Shown: positions 1 to 5,652 of the stretch, one piece after another
Layout: each line of letters opens with the position of its first letter
Position numbering within the stretch: position 1 is the stretch's first letter
From: Clostridia bacterium
Lineage (GTDB): Bacteria; Bacillota; Clostridia; Saccharofermentanales; Saccharofermentanaceae
Direction: 5' to 3'
Assembly (NCBI GenBank): GCA_017881645.1
Contig: JADGQQ010000046.1
Coordinates: 1-6,420, forward strand
DNA length: 6,420 bases
The notes under the pieces: model-generated
Seen by the model: the letters and a program-made list of their open reading frames with translations, nothing else
What the model was told of the DNA's origin: nothing
The model's database searches: none
Position numbers and translations under genes: made by a program

Positions 1-398
1 ACGGGCGTTACGGTTGCAACCAACCCATCCTCGCTGTTTCGGATCAACGGGGTCAGTGTACCGTTGGTATATGCATACAATCCGTACAATCTCTTGCTTT
101 GATTTGTTTCGCCGGAATCGACAAGCAACGCAGGCAGAACGCTTGCATATTTTGTTGCCGCAAGAGATGGATCCGCCAGCAGAGAATTCCCGTCTATGGA
201 CAGTGAACAAATAGAGGCCAGATTGCGAACATCACTTTTCAGCTGACCCGCATACTCCTCTTCAAAGCCGATCCGCATATGATGTGCTGCAAATGATACC
301 GATATAATGGCCGTAACGATAGCAAAAAGAGCCAGAATAAATATTCGCAGTCCTGTTGATGCTGAACCGGTACGCGATTGATCAGTGTTGACCGACAT
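1..398 (-). CDS. N-terminal part of a membrane-anchored sensor-type protein (truncated by the window edge)
   Basis: Seen: an ATG at 398-396 opens a frame of 132 codons that is still open at position 1, so the C-terminal part lies outside the window. A textbook AGGAGG sits at 411-406, seven bases before the start. A nearer-upstream ATG at 403 is followed at once by TAA and cannot be the start. The protein has a short polar cytoplasmic head (residues 1-16), one hydrophobic span (about 17-38, LRIFILALFAIV onward), then a soluble part beginning with an acidic helix (FEEEYAGQLKSDVRNL) and an SIDG turn. Family knowledge: one span followed by an extracytoplasmic helix and a small sensing domain is typical of chemoreceptors, sensor kinases, diguanylate cyclases and membrane PP2C phosphatases. 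The output domain that would decide is missing. Inference: an envelope sensor. It begins 81 bases after the preceding gene, probably from its own promoter. Confidence 0.75.
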   Translation of the reverse strand, partial: MSVNTDQSRTGSASTGLRIFILALFAIVTAIISVSFAAHHMRIGFEEEYAGQLKSDVRNLASICSLSIDGNSLLADPSLAATKYASVLPALLVDSGETNQSKRLYGLYAYTNGTLTPLIRNSEDGLVATVTP

Positions 399-423
399 TA
401 CATTTCCTCCTCAGAACCGAACC

Positions 424-446
424 ATACGTTGTCTATTATAACGTAT
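424..446 (-). promoter_or_regulatory. Probable -10 box inside a 7-bp inverted repeat, upstream of the sensor gene
   Basis: On the minus strand a perfect TATAAT lies at 440-435, about 37 bases before the sensor start codon. No good -35 hexamer lies 16-18 bases upstream (TGGCTG at a 17-base spacing). The -10 box is framed by a perfect inverted repeat: ATACGTT at 424-430 and AACGTAT at 440-446, separated by 9 bases. A weak -35 with a palindrome over the -10 fits an operator bound by a dimeric regulator, but no regulator is identified and the repeat is short. Confidence 0.45.
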
Positions 447-479
447 ATTCATAATTACAGCCAGTTGAAAAGCCTTTCA

Positions 480-3020
480 TCATCCATTGGAAGAATCATC
501 CACAATAGAATTCTCCAGGAAAAGTTTTCCGTATTCTATAAACTCATAATCGTTTAAAATACTCGAAATGTCAGGAGGAAGCGCATCATCACTTGTATAT
601 GCGGACTCCTCTTTATCGAAAACAGCCAGCGCACTCATTGCGGAAATCTTCGTCATGAGAACCTGCAGACAAGCTCTTTCATCAGGGGATTTCAATCCGG
701 CAAGATCAAGAATCTTCTGACCCAGAATATTCGGACTTGTAATTCCGACATCACCTTTTTGGATGTCATAGTTTGCCCAGATAAAATACGGAGTCGTATA
801 CATCGGTAAAGATTCCCTGGCAGTAATCTGAGATAAATCCGTCCCCAGTAAAGTGCTGTAGAGATTCGAATCCAGAAAGGGTTTATGGTCGCCAAAGAAT
901 ACGATAATCGTAGGTTCCTTTGCAGTGGAAAAATATGATATCAGTTCTTTGAGTGCATCATCCGACTGTCGAAGCAGCGACAGATAATGTTCCGTCGACG
1001 TGAATGTTTCATCCGGGAAATTTGTAATTTTAATGTTATATGCTTCATTGTCCCAGTATTTGGAATAATCCGCGTGATTTTGCATGGTTACCAGGAACGT
1101 AAACATAGGCTGGTCCGGGGTTTTATTCTCATATTCTGAAATCACACGTTCAAATGCCGATTTGTCGCTGATATAGCCCCTGACATATTCCGGGTTAACA
1201 AAATTAACATCACTGATGAATTGGTCGAATCCAAGTAACGGATAAGCTTTGTCACGATCCCACCACTGCCTGTCGAAAGGATGAATGGCCAAGGTTTTAT
1301 ACCCCTGATCTTTAAAGATCTGGGGTAACGCGTCCAATGAATGATTTACATATAGGCTGTAAACGGACGCTCCGGCCAATAAACTTCGAACAGAATAGCC
1401 GGTTAAGAATTCAAATTCCGTATTACAGGTTCCGCCTCCGAAAATGGACACCTGCAAATCTCCATGCATCGTATCCTTCATTAGGGATGTGAAATATGGC
1501 ATAACAGGTTCGGATGTCTCAATATTTCTTATTTCGCTGAGATTTGAATAGGATTCACTCATAACACAGATAACATTGGGATGCACTGTGTTTGTGTCAG
1601 TGGACGTGTTATTCAGTCCGAGCTGCTTTGCCAGATCCACATATTTCTGTACAAGATCCTCTGTTGCTTCGGGAGAATTGTTATCACTGCCGCCGGCCGG
1701 AATATTATTCAGATGAAGAGCCAGCGCCAACATGGTGCCGTTCTCATTAAAGCTTTGCAGCGGCGGAAACAGCGAATAGGAAATATCCATTTTTTTCAGC
1801 AGATCCTGGTTCAAAACCACGCCAAACATAAGGCCGGCCATCATAAGCACAGAGCAAAAAGTGGCTGCGATTCGAATTCGAAATCCCTTAACCGTCGGTG
1901 TATGCGTCAACCGGATGATCGCCACAAGGAATATGACCATAAAAATGGATGCTATAAATCGCAAATTAATATGAAATTGATATTTTGAAGATATTTTTGC
2001 AGCAATTCCTGCTGAATACAAGTCCCACGGCACAGCAGGGTCGCCCCTCATAACAATTTTGAAATGATTAATGTAGCCGATAACCAATGCAAGCACGCCC
2101 ATGAAGAATATAGCAAATGTACCGTTTCCAGATATTGCATAAACAATCAGATAGAAAAAGAAAAGAATGAGCATCCCTGCCAGCAAAATGAAGAAATGCT
2201 GCGCCGAAAAAGGAAAAAGCAACTGCATAGGATCCGGTTTTGCAATATTCAGGACTTCTTGAATCAGATAGATGACAGAACAGATGAATACCCCTCTGTA
2301 TACTTCCTTAACCCAACGAATTTGTATAATTTTGGGAACAAAAAGAATAGCAATGAAAAACGCGAAATATATCAGATGCGGAATCATGTGTGCAAACGAT
2401 AAAACACTATAATTAAAAGACACATTGGGTGCCTGCGATAAGCCTACCGGAATATCGCCCAAAACCGTATCGCTCGTTACAGAATCAAATGTATTCGTTT
2501 CATGTGATGTTAGGTAAAAATAGGAACCCGAAGAGAAATTGTTAATTTTGAAGGTTACTGTGTATTTTTCACCTTTTACAAGAGCAACATCTGCGCAGTT
2601 GACGATAATGTAGTTGCGGTTCTGATCATAGAGGAAAACTTCTGTGTTAAAAACCTTATTGCCGTTAGCAGATGAAATGGTGACTTCTGCTTTATCCGAT
2701 TTGGATAACCGGGATGATTTCATATCTTTATACAAATTGAATGATGACATTTTTGTGTTTTTTGCTTCAAAAGAAAACCGGATCGGAATTCCCTGCTCCA
2801 GTCGAATGTTGTTTGTCTGCTGATTCGAATAATTGGATACCGACGAAATGATGTTGTAACTGGAAATCAGAAGAACTGTGATAACAGCAAACATGACGAC
2901 ACAAAGCCACTGGTATATTTTGTGTCTCATCATCATTTGATCTATCTTCTTGATTTTGGCTATCCATTTAACAAAAAGGTCCTGAATTTTTTGCATCCAG
3001 GGATACTTTATCCATTTCAC
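480..3020 (-). CDS. LTA synthase / sulfatase-family membrane enzyme (phosphoglycerol transferase-like)
   Basis: An 846-residue membrane enzyme of the alkaline phosphatase/sulfatase superfamily. Seen: a basic cytoplasmic N-terminus; span 1 at about 36-55; a soluble beta-rich stretch at about 60-205; roughly six further spans between 207 and 403; and a catalytic domain from about 480. Conserved catalytic positions of LtaS are present: E489 (VMSES), T531 in GGGTCNTEFEF as nucleophile, H580/W587/R589 (HPFDRQWWDR), H649 (QNHADY) and D711-H712 (FFGDHKP). The H-x6-W-x-R spacing matches Staphylococcus LtaS. Family knowledge: such enzymes use Mn2+ outside the membrane to move glycerol-phosphate from phosphatidylglycerol to a glycolipid or polymer. 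Inference: the same chemistry, acceptor unknown. It is longer than typical LtaS (about 650) because of the first soluble domain and extra spans. The start used is GTG at 3020, with only a weak GGGAAA site; ATG at 2996 (residue 9) is a possible alternative. Confidence 0.9.
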   Translation of the reverse strand: MKWIKYPWMQKIQDLFVKWIAKIKKIDQMMMRHKIYQWLCVVMFAVITVLLISSYNIISSVSNYSNQQTNNIRLEQGIPIRFSFEAKNTKMSSFNLYKDMKSSRLSKSDKAEVTISSANGNKVFNTEVFLYDQNRNYIIVNCADVALVKGEKYTVTFKINNFSSGSYFYLTSHETNTFDSVTSDTVLGDIPVGLSQAPNVSFNYSVLSFAHMIPHLIYFAFFIAILFVPKIIQIRWVKEVYRGVFICSVIYLIQEVLNIAKPDPMQLLFPFSAQHFFILLAGMLILFFFYLIVYAISGNGTFAIFFMGVLALVIGYINHFKIVMRGDPAVPWDLYSAGIAAKISSKYQFHINLRFIASIFMVIFLVAIIRLTHTPTVKGFRIRIAATFCSVLMMAGLMFGVVLNQDLLKKMDISYSLFPPLQSFNENGTMLALALHLNNIPAGGSDNNSPEATEDLVQKYVDLAKQLGLNNTSTDTNTVHPNVICVMSESYSNLSEIRNIETSEPVMPYFTSLMKDTMHGDLQVSIFGGGTCNTEFEFLTGYSVRSLLAGASVYSLYVNHSLDALPQIFKDQGYKTLAIHPFDRQWWDRDKAYPLLGFDQFISDVNFVNPEYVRGYISDKSAFERVISEYENKTPDQPMFTFLVTMQNHADYSKYWDNEAYNIKITNFPDETFTSTEHYLSLLRQSDDALKELISYFSTAKEPTIIVFFGDHKPFLDSNLYSTLLGTDLSQITARESLPMYTTPYFIWANYDIQKGDVGITSPNILGQKILDLAGLKSPDERACLQVLMTKISAMSALAVFDKEESAYTSDDALPPDISSILNDYEFIEYGKLFLENSIVDDSSNG

Positions 3021-3067
3021 AATTGTTTTCCCAGTCCATTCATCTTGTAATATGTGAATCGCCGATC

Positions 3068-3076
3068 ATTATAACA
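3068..3076 (-). promoter_or_regulatory. Extended -10 promoter of the LTA-synthase-family gene
   Basis: The minus strand carries TGTTATAAT, a perfect extended -10 element (TG-N-TATAAT), at 3076-3068. No strong -35 lies at 16-18 bases upstream (TAGAAT at 17), which extended -10 promoters tolerate. The expected transcript start near 3061 leaves a leader of about 40 bases before the GTG start at 3020. It sits in the 112-base gap after the transporter gene, which has no clear terminator, so readthrough from the transporter could add to this promoter. Confidence 0.6.
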
Positions 3077-3132
3077 TTGATAGTTTATTAATTCTATCTC
3101 AGCAGGATCTCCATTCGATCCGACGCTTACTT

Positions 3133-4302
3133 CTATAAAAAACTCCTGTCAAATTGAATCGCCAGATAATATCGAGTCTCGTAACAGGAGGACAAAACAT
3201 CTTCCAGTCTTTTCTTTATTACATCGTTCGACATAGCAAATTCACACGGCACCGCGATGTCAAAAATAAGATTCGTATGTGTCTTCCCTGTGACAATACG
3301 AAAATCGTGAATCGACATTTGTTCGGATATTTCAGAAACAATTTCAGTGACCTTCTGTTTGATCTCTTTTGTAAGAGCATCATTATCCTCAATCGGATCC
3401 ATATGAATCGTGATCGGAATTCGCAATGTTTCGGCAATTTGTTTTTCAAGGAGGTCCACAGCATCATGAATTTCCATGAAATTTCCGGAAGAACTGACTT
3501 CAACATGTGCGGATGCGATCATTCGTCCGGGGCCGTAGTCATGAACGATTACATCATGAACCCCAAGAACATGAGGATCCTTTTTCAGCAGTTCCTTGAG
3601 ACTAAGAATAATAGCCGGATCCGGTTCCCTGCCAAGTAAAGGGCTAAGTGCATCCATCGCTACCCTGTATCCCGCATAGAGTACAAATACAGAAACGCCT
3701 AAACCGATATACCCGTCAATTTTCAAGTCAAAGAAGACAGAAACAAGAAGCGATATAAGCGTCACCAAAGTAATGGCAATATCAGAAACGCTGTCAATGG
3801 AGGCAGTCATTATGGACTGAGACTTTATCTTTTTTCCGATATGACGATAGAAAAAGAAAAGCCATGCCTTAAACAGAATTGAACCCAGTAAGATGTACAG
3901 CATGACAGTAGAATAATGCAAATTGGATGGATGAATAATTCGGTCGATCGATGTCCGGAAAAATTCAAAACCGATAACAAGAATCAAAAACGCCATGATC
4001 AGTCCCGTAATATATTCAACACGTCCATGTCCAAAGGGATGATCCTTGTCCGCAGGCTTTCCGGACAGAAAAAATCCGAACAAATTAATAAAACACGTAG
4101 CAGCATCTGATAAATTGTTAATCGAATCGGATACTATGGCGATACTGTTAGAAAGGAGTCCAACAAAAAGTTTGCCGGCAAACAGCAGAAGATTAACAAA
4201 CATGCCGACAATGCTTGCGAACTTACCCAATCGGCCCCGAATAACCGGATCCTTATCATTATCACTGTTTTTGACAAAGAACCGTACGAGTTGATTAATC
4301 AC
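3133..4302 (-). CDS. Cation diffusion facilitator (CDF) family metal exporter with an extended C-terminal region
   Basis: A 389-residue inner-membrane divalent metal/proton antiporter. Seen: about six spans (26-50, 52-79, 97-116, 131-151, 165-190, 195-214), the conserved loop after span 2 (DKDHPFGHGRVEYI, 86-99) and a cytoplasmic domain with HDYGPGRMIASAHVEV (254-269). The transport site reads N62-x3-D66 in span 2 and D170-x3-D174 in span 5. Family knowledge: D-x3-D in span 5 is associated with manganese-type CDF proteins, whereas zinc exporters usually have H-x3-D. Inference: Mn2+ (or Fe2+) efflux is more likely than zinc. Usual family length is about 300 residues; the extra 80 or so look like a second copy of the C-terminal domain. 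The start is GTG at 4302 with GAGGA just upstream; the overlapping ATG at 4304 runs straight into TGA. A terminator lies 40 bases upstream and I see no convincing promoter between. Confidence 0.93.
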   Translation of the reverse strand: MINQLVRFFVKNSDNDKDPVIRGRLGKFASIVGMFVNLLLFAGKLFVGLLSNSIAIVSDSINNLSDAATCFINLFGFFLSGKPADKDHPFGHGRVEYITGLIMAFLILVIGFEFFRTSIDRIIHPSNLHYSTVMLYILLGSILFKAWLFFFYRHIGKKIKSQSIMTASIDSVSDIAITLVTLISLLVSVFFDLKIDGYIGLGVSVFVLYAGYRVAMDALSPLLGREPDPAIILSLKELLKKDPHVLGVHDVIVHDYGPGRMIASAHVEVSSSGNFMEIHDAVDLLEKQIAETLRIPITIHMDPIEDNDALTKEIKQKVTEIVSEISEQMSIHDFRIVTGKTHTNLIFDIAVPCEFAMSNDVIKKRLEDVLSSCYETRYYLAIQFDRSFL

Positions 4303-4342
4303 ATTTTCCTCGATTCACTTTGCTGCTATCAAAATATATACG

Positions 4343-4371
4343 AAAAAAGAGTGCCGTAAAACGGCACTCTT
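4343..4371 (-). terminator. Rho-independent terminator of the lipoprotein gene
   Basis: A perfect 11-bp inverted repeat (AAGAGTGCCGT, a 3-base loop, ACGGCACTCTT; arms 4361-4371 and 4347-4357). On the minus strand it runs into six T residues (4348-4343). It lies 31 bases past the lipoprotein stop codon. The plus-strand side has only a broken T tract, so it serves the minus strand. Confidence 0.93.
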
Positions 4372-4402
4372 CTATATTATCACAAAATCATACAAAGCTA
4401 GA

Positions 4403-4951
4403 TTAAGTTGATGCAAGCGTATAATATACCATGCCGGTACCATCCGAGGCATACGAGAACCATACGGAATCTCCTGCAGCATTTGAATTCATAAAATACA
4501 GACCGGAGTCATCTGAACCTTCGGCACCGTCAGTGAATCCCAGATCCTTCAGTTTCTGAATGTAACTGTCCGCATAATCAGGCTTCATGCCTTCAAAAGA
4601 TACCGTTGTCGTTGTTGAGTCAGAATAGACACCGTTAATTTTGCAATTCTTGACTTCGGGAATAGGTCCCATTCCGTCTGAAGGCCATGACATTCCTTTC
4701 CCTTCGCTGGTTGTGATTGCCGTTGAATCACCATTGTCTGTCGTATCGCCTTGTGTCGTATCCTCTGTCTGATCGCCTTCTGTCTGATCGCCCTGAGTTC
4801 CATCGCCTTCTGTTGCATCCGTTTTCAACTGATCTGAAATTTCTGCTTTTGCTTTGTCGGCGGCCTTTTTAACCAAAGAACTGCATCCGCATAATGAGAA
4901 AAGCAGTGCAAGGATAATGGTAAATGATAAGATTTTAGCTGACAGCTTCAT
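4403..4951 (-). CDS. Small secreted lipoprotein with acidic repeat linker and C-terminal domain of unknown function
   Basis: A 182-residue protein I do not recognise by name. Seen: a signal peptide with a basic start (MKLSAK), a hydrophobic core and lipobox L20-C-G-C23, so Cys23 should be lipidated after signal peptidase II cleavage and anchor the protein on the outer face of the membrane. A lysine/alanine-rich helix (25-45) follows, then a Thr/Gly/Asp/Gln-rich linker of imperfect five-residue repeats (47-75), then a compact domain (about 86-180). This domain starts MSWPSDGMGPIP and contains an alternating strand (STTTTVSF), a helix (DYADSYIQKLKDLGF) and two strands (GLYFMNS, DSVWFSYA). This suggests a small alpha/beta fold presented at the surface on a flexible tether; binding partner unknown. 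The start is well fixed: ATG at 4951 with AGGAGG at 4964-4959. It is a single-gene unit with its own probable promoter and terminator. Confidence 0.88.
   Translation of the reverse strand: MKLSAKILSFTIILALLFSLCGCSSLVKKAADKAKAEISDQLKTDATEGDGTQGDQTEGDQTEDTTQGDTTDNGDSTAITTSEGKGMSWPSDGMGPIPEVKNCKINGVYSDSTTTTVSFEGMKPDYADSYIQKLKDLGFTDGAEGSDDSGLYFMNSNAAGDSVWFSYASDGTGMVYYTLAST
4727..4813 (-). repeat. Degenerate 15-bp tandem repeat encoding the T[EQ]GDx linker
   Basis: Within the lipoprotein gene, residues 47-75 read as near-tandem pentapeptides: TEGDG, TQGDQ, TEGDQ, a shortened TEDT, TQGDT, TDNGD. The DNA repeats with a 15-base period, best preserved in two adjacent copies of TCTGTCTGATCGCC (plus-strand reading, about 4763-4792). 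The copies are diverged and in frame, so repeat-number changes would alter linker length without breaking the reading frame. Confidence 0.7.
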
Positions 4952-4992
4952 AACTTTTCCTCCTCATTTTTGAAATTGATTGAAGCAACCGG

Positions 4993-5036
4993 TTAGGAAT
5001 GTAAATACTTGAAAAGATTGTTCAACGAATTCCTAA
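4993..5036 (-). promoter_or_regulatory. Nested inverted repeat in the leader of the lipoprotein gene
   Basis: Outer perfect 8-bp arms TTAGGAAT (4993-5000) and ATTCCTAA (5029-5036) enclose inner 5-bp arms TTGAA (5009-5013) and TTCAA (5021-5025) with a 7-base loop. Internal gaps are 8 and 3 bases. The right end coincides with the predicted transcript start, so the structure would form the very 5' end of the mRNA, ending about 41 bases before the ATG. It could be an RNA hairpin or a protein binding site. It has no T tract, so it is not a terminator. Confidence 0.5.
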
Positions 5037-5043
5037 TAAAATT

Positions 5044-5072
5044 ATGATAGAGTATCCTTTACCTTAAATCAA
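5044..5072 (-). promoter_or_regulatory. Probable housekeeping promoter of the lipoprotein gene
   Basis: On the minus strand, TTGATT (5072-5067, 4 of 6 consensus) and TATCAT (5049-5044, 5 of 6) are separated by exactly 17 bases. The predicted start near 5037 gives a leader of about 85 bases. An alternative -10, CATAAT at 5046-5041, overlaps it. Confidence 0.5.
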
Positions 5073-5206
5073 GAATAATTTCATACCATTTCAACATTGG
5101 ATAAAATTTATATTATGCTATGAGTATTTACTATTGCAGACCAATGAAACACTCTTCCACACGCTTATGACTGGCAGAAAGTTAATTGCAATTGTTCCGT
5201 TCTGAC

Positions 5207-5240
5207 AAAAAAAACCCGAATCCAAAAAGGATTCGGGTTT
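5207..5240 (-). terminator. Rho-independent terminator of the tRNA unit
   Basis: A perfect 12-bp stem (AAACCCGAATCC, five-T loop, GGATTCGGGTTT on the minus strand; arms 5240-5229 and 5223-5212) continues into a run of T residues to 5207. It starts only two bases after the CCA of the initiator tRNA, so it closes the two-gene tRNA transcript. Confidence 0.95.
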
Positions 5241-5242
5241 CA

Positions 5243-5319
5243 TGGTTGCGGAGGTGGGACTCGAACCACACGACCTTCGGGTTATGAGCCCGACAAGCTA
5301 CCAACTGCTCCACTCCGCG
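5243..5319 (-). tRNA. Initiator tRNA-fMet (CAU)
   Basis: A 77-base tRNA with encoded CCA (5245-5243). Acceptor strands CGCGGAG and CTCCGCA pair at six positions but leave C1 opposite A72 unpaired, the hallmark that lets the formyltransferase recognise the bacterial initiator. The anticodon arm is TCGGG-CTCATAA-CCCGA, with anticodon CAT at 5286-5284 and the three consecutive G:C pairs needed for P-site entry. The T arm GTGGG-TTCGAGT-CCCAC is intact. Both features argue for initiator rather than elongator Met. It is the second gene of the unit, 45 bases after tRNA-Leu. Confidence 0.97.
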
Positions 5320-5364
5320 GTATTTATAACATGCACCGATAACGAAAGAACTTCACGATTATTT

Positions 5365-5451
5365 TGGTGCTCGTGACCGGACTTGAACCGGTACGGGAAT
5401 TACCCCGACGGATTTTAAGTCCGTTGCGTCTGCCGATTCCGCCACACGAGC
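5365..5451 (-). tRNA. tRNA-Leu (UAA)
   Basis: An 87-base class II tRNA with encoded CCA (5367-5365). Acceptor strands GCTCGTG and CACGAGC pair fully, with discriminator A73 as expected for leucine. The anticodon arm is ACGGA-CTTAAAA-TCCGT with anticodon TAA at 5417-5415, reading UUA and probably UUG. A long variable arm (CGGGG-TAAT-TCCCG region) and T arm ACCGG-TTCAAGT-CCGGT complete the fold. It is the first gene of the tRNA unit, starting about 19 bases after the predicted transcript start. Confidence 0.97.
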
Positions 5452-5476
5452 CCGTTCCCCGTTTAGGTGCTTAGCA

Positions 5477-5505
5477 ATTGTAGCACTCCGATATCCACAT
5501 GTCAA
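5477..5505 (-). promoter_or_regulatory. Strong housekeeping promoter of the tRNA-Leu/tRNA-fMet unit
   Basis: A perfect -35 TTGACA (5505-5500) is followed after exactly 17 bases by TACAAT (5482-5477), preceded by TGC, so an extended -10 is also present. Transcription should begin near 5470, giving a short leader before the first tRNA at 5451. A 5-bp inverted repeat (GTGCT 5467-5471, AGCAC 5482-5486) spans the -10 and start site; it may be chance. Confidence 0.9.
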
Positions 5506-5652
5506 ACGACATTTTTCCATGGTTTGAAATCCATTAAATTGTTCATATTGCGGAATTATGTAATTGGTTGTACCATTTACCTGTCGGCAATATCTATATT
5601 TTCTAAATGAATATTTTGACTGACAGTAATGATTGGGAGGGAATTCAGGAGT

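Noticed and set aside
14..214. A 66-codon plus-strand open frame
   Set aside because: It is antisense to the sensor gene, which has a perfect ribosome site and a coherent membrane topology.
460..479. Small hairpin TGAAA-GGCT-TTTCA just after the LTA-synthase-family gene
   Set aside because: A 5-bp A/T-rich stem with no T run is too weak to call a terminator; readthrough into the sensor gene remains possible.
1581..2402. Two plus-strand open frames (1581-1988 and 2064-2402)
   Set aside because: Both lie wholly antisense to conserved parts of the LTA-synthase-family gene, have Cys/His/Gln-rich unnatural composition and no ribosome sites I can support.
3105..3121. Inverted repeat GGATC...GATCC downstream of the CDF gene, considered as a terminator
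   Set aside because: Only 5 bp of stem and no following T tract on the minus strand.
3154..3639. A 161-codon plus-strand open frame
   Set aside because: It is fully antisense to the conserved C-terminal domain of the CDF transporter and shows no recognisable motif.
5120..5170. A 16-codon plus-strand frame in the gap between the lipoprotein gene and the tRNA unit
   Set aside because: No ribosome site, no promoter and random-looking composition.
5550..5600. Possible plus-strand promoter TTGTAC-17-TATCTA ahead of the acidic gene
   Set aside because: Both hexamers match only three of six consensus bases, which is expected by chance in AT-rich DNA.
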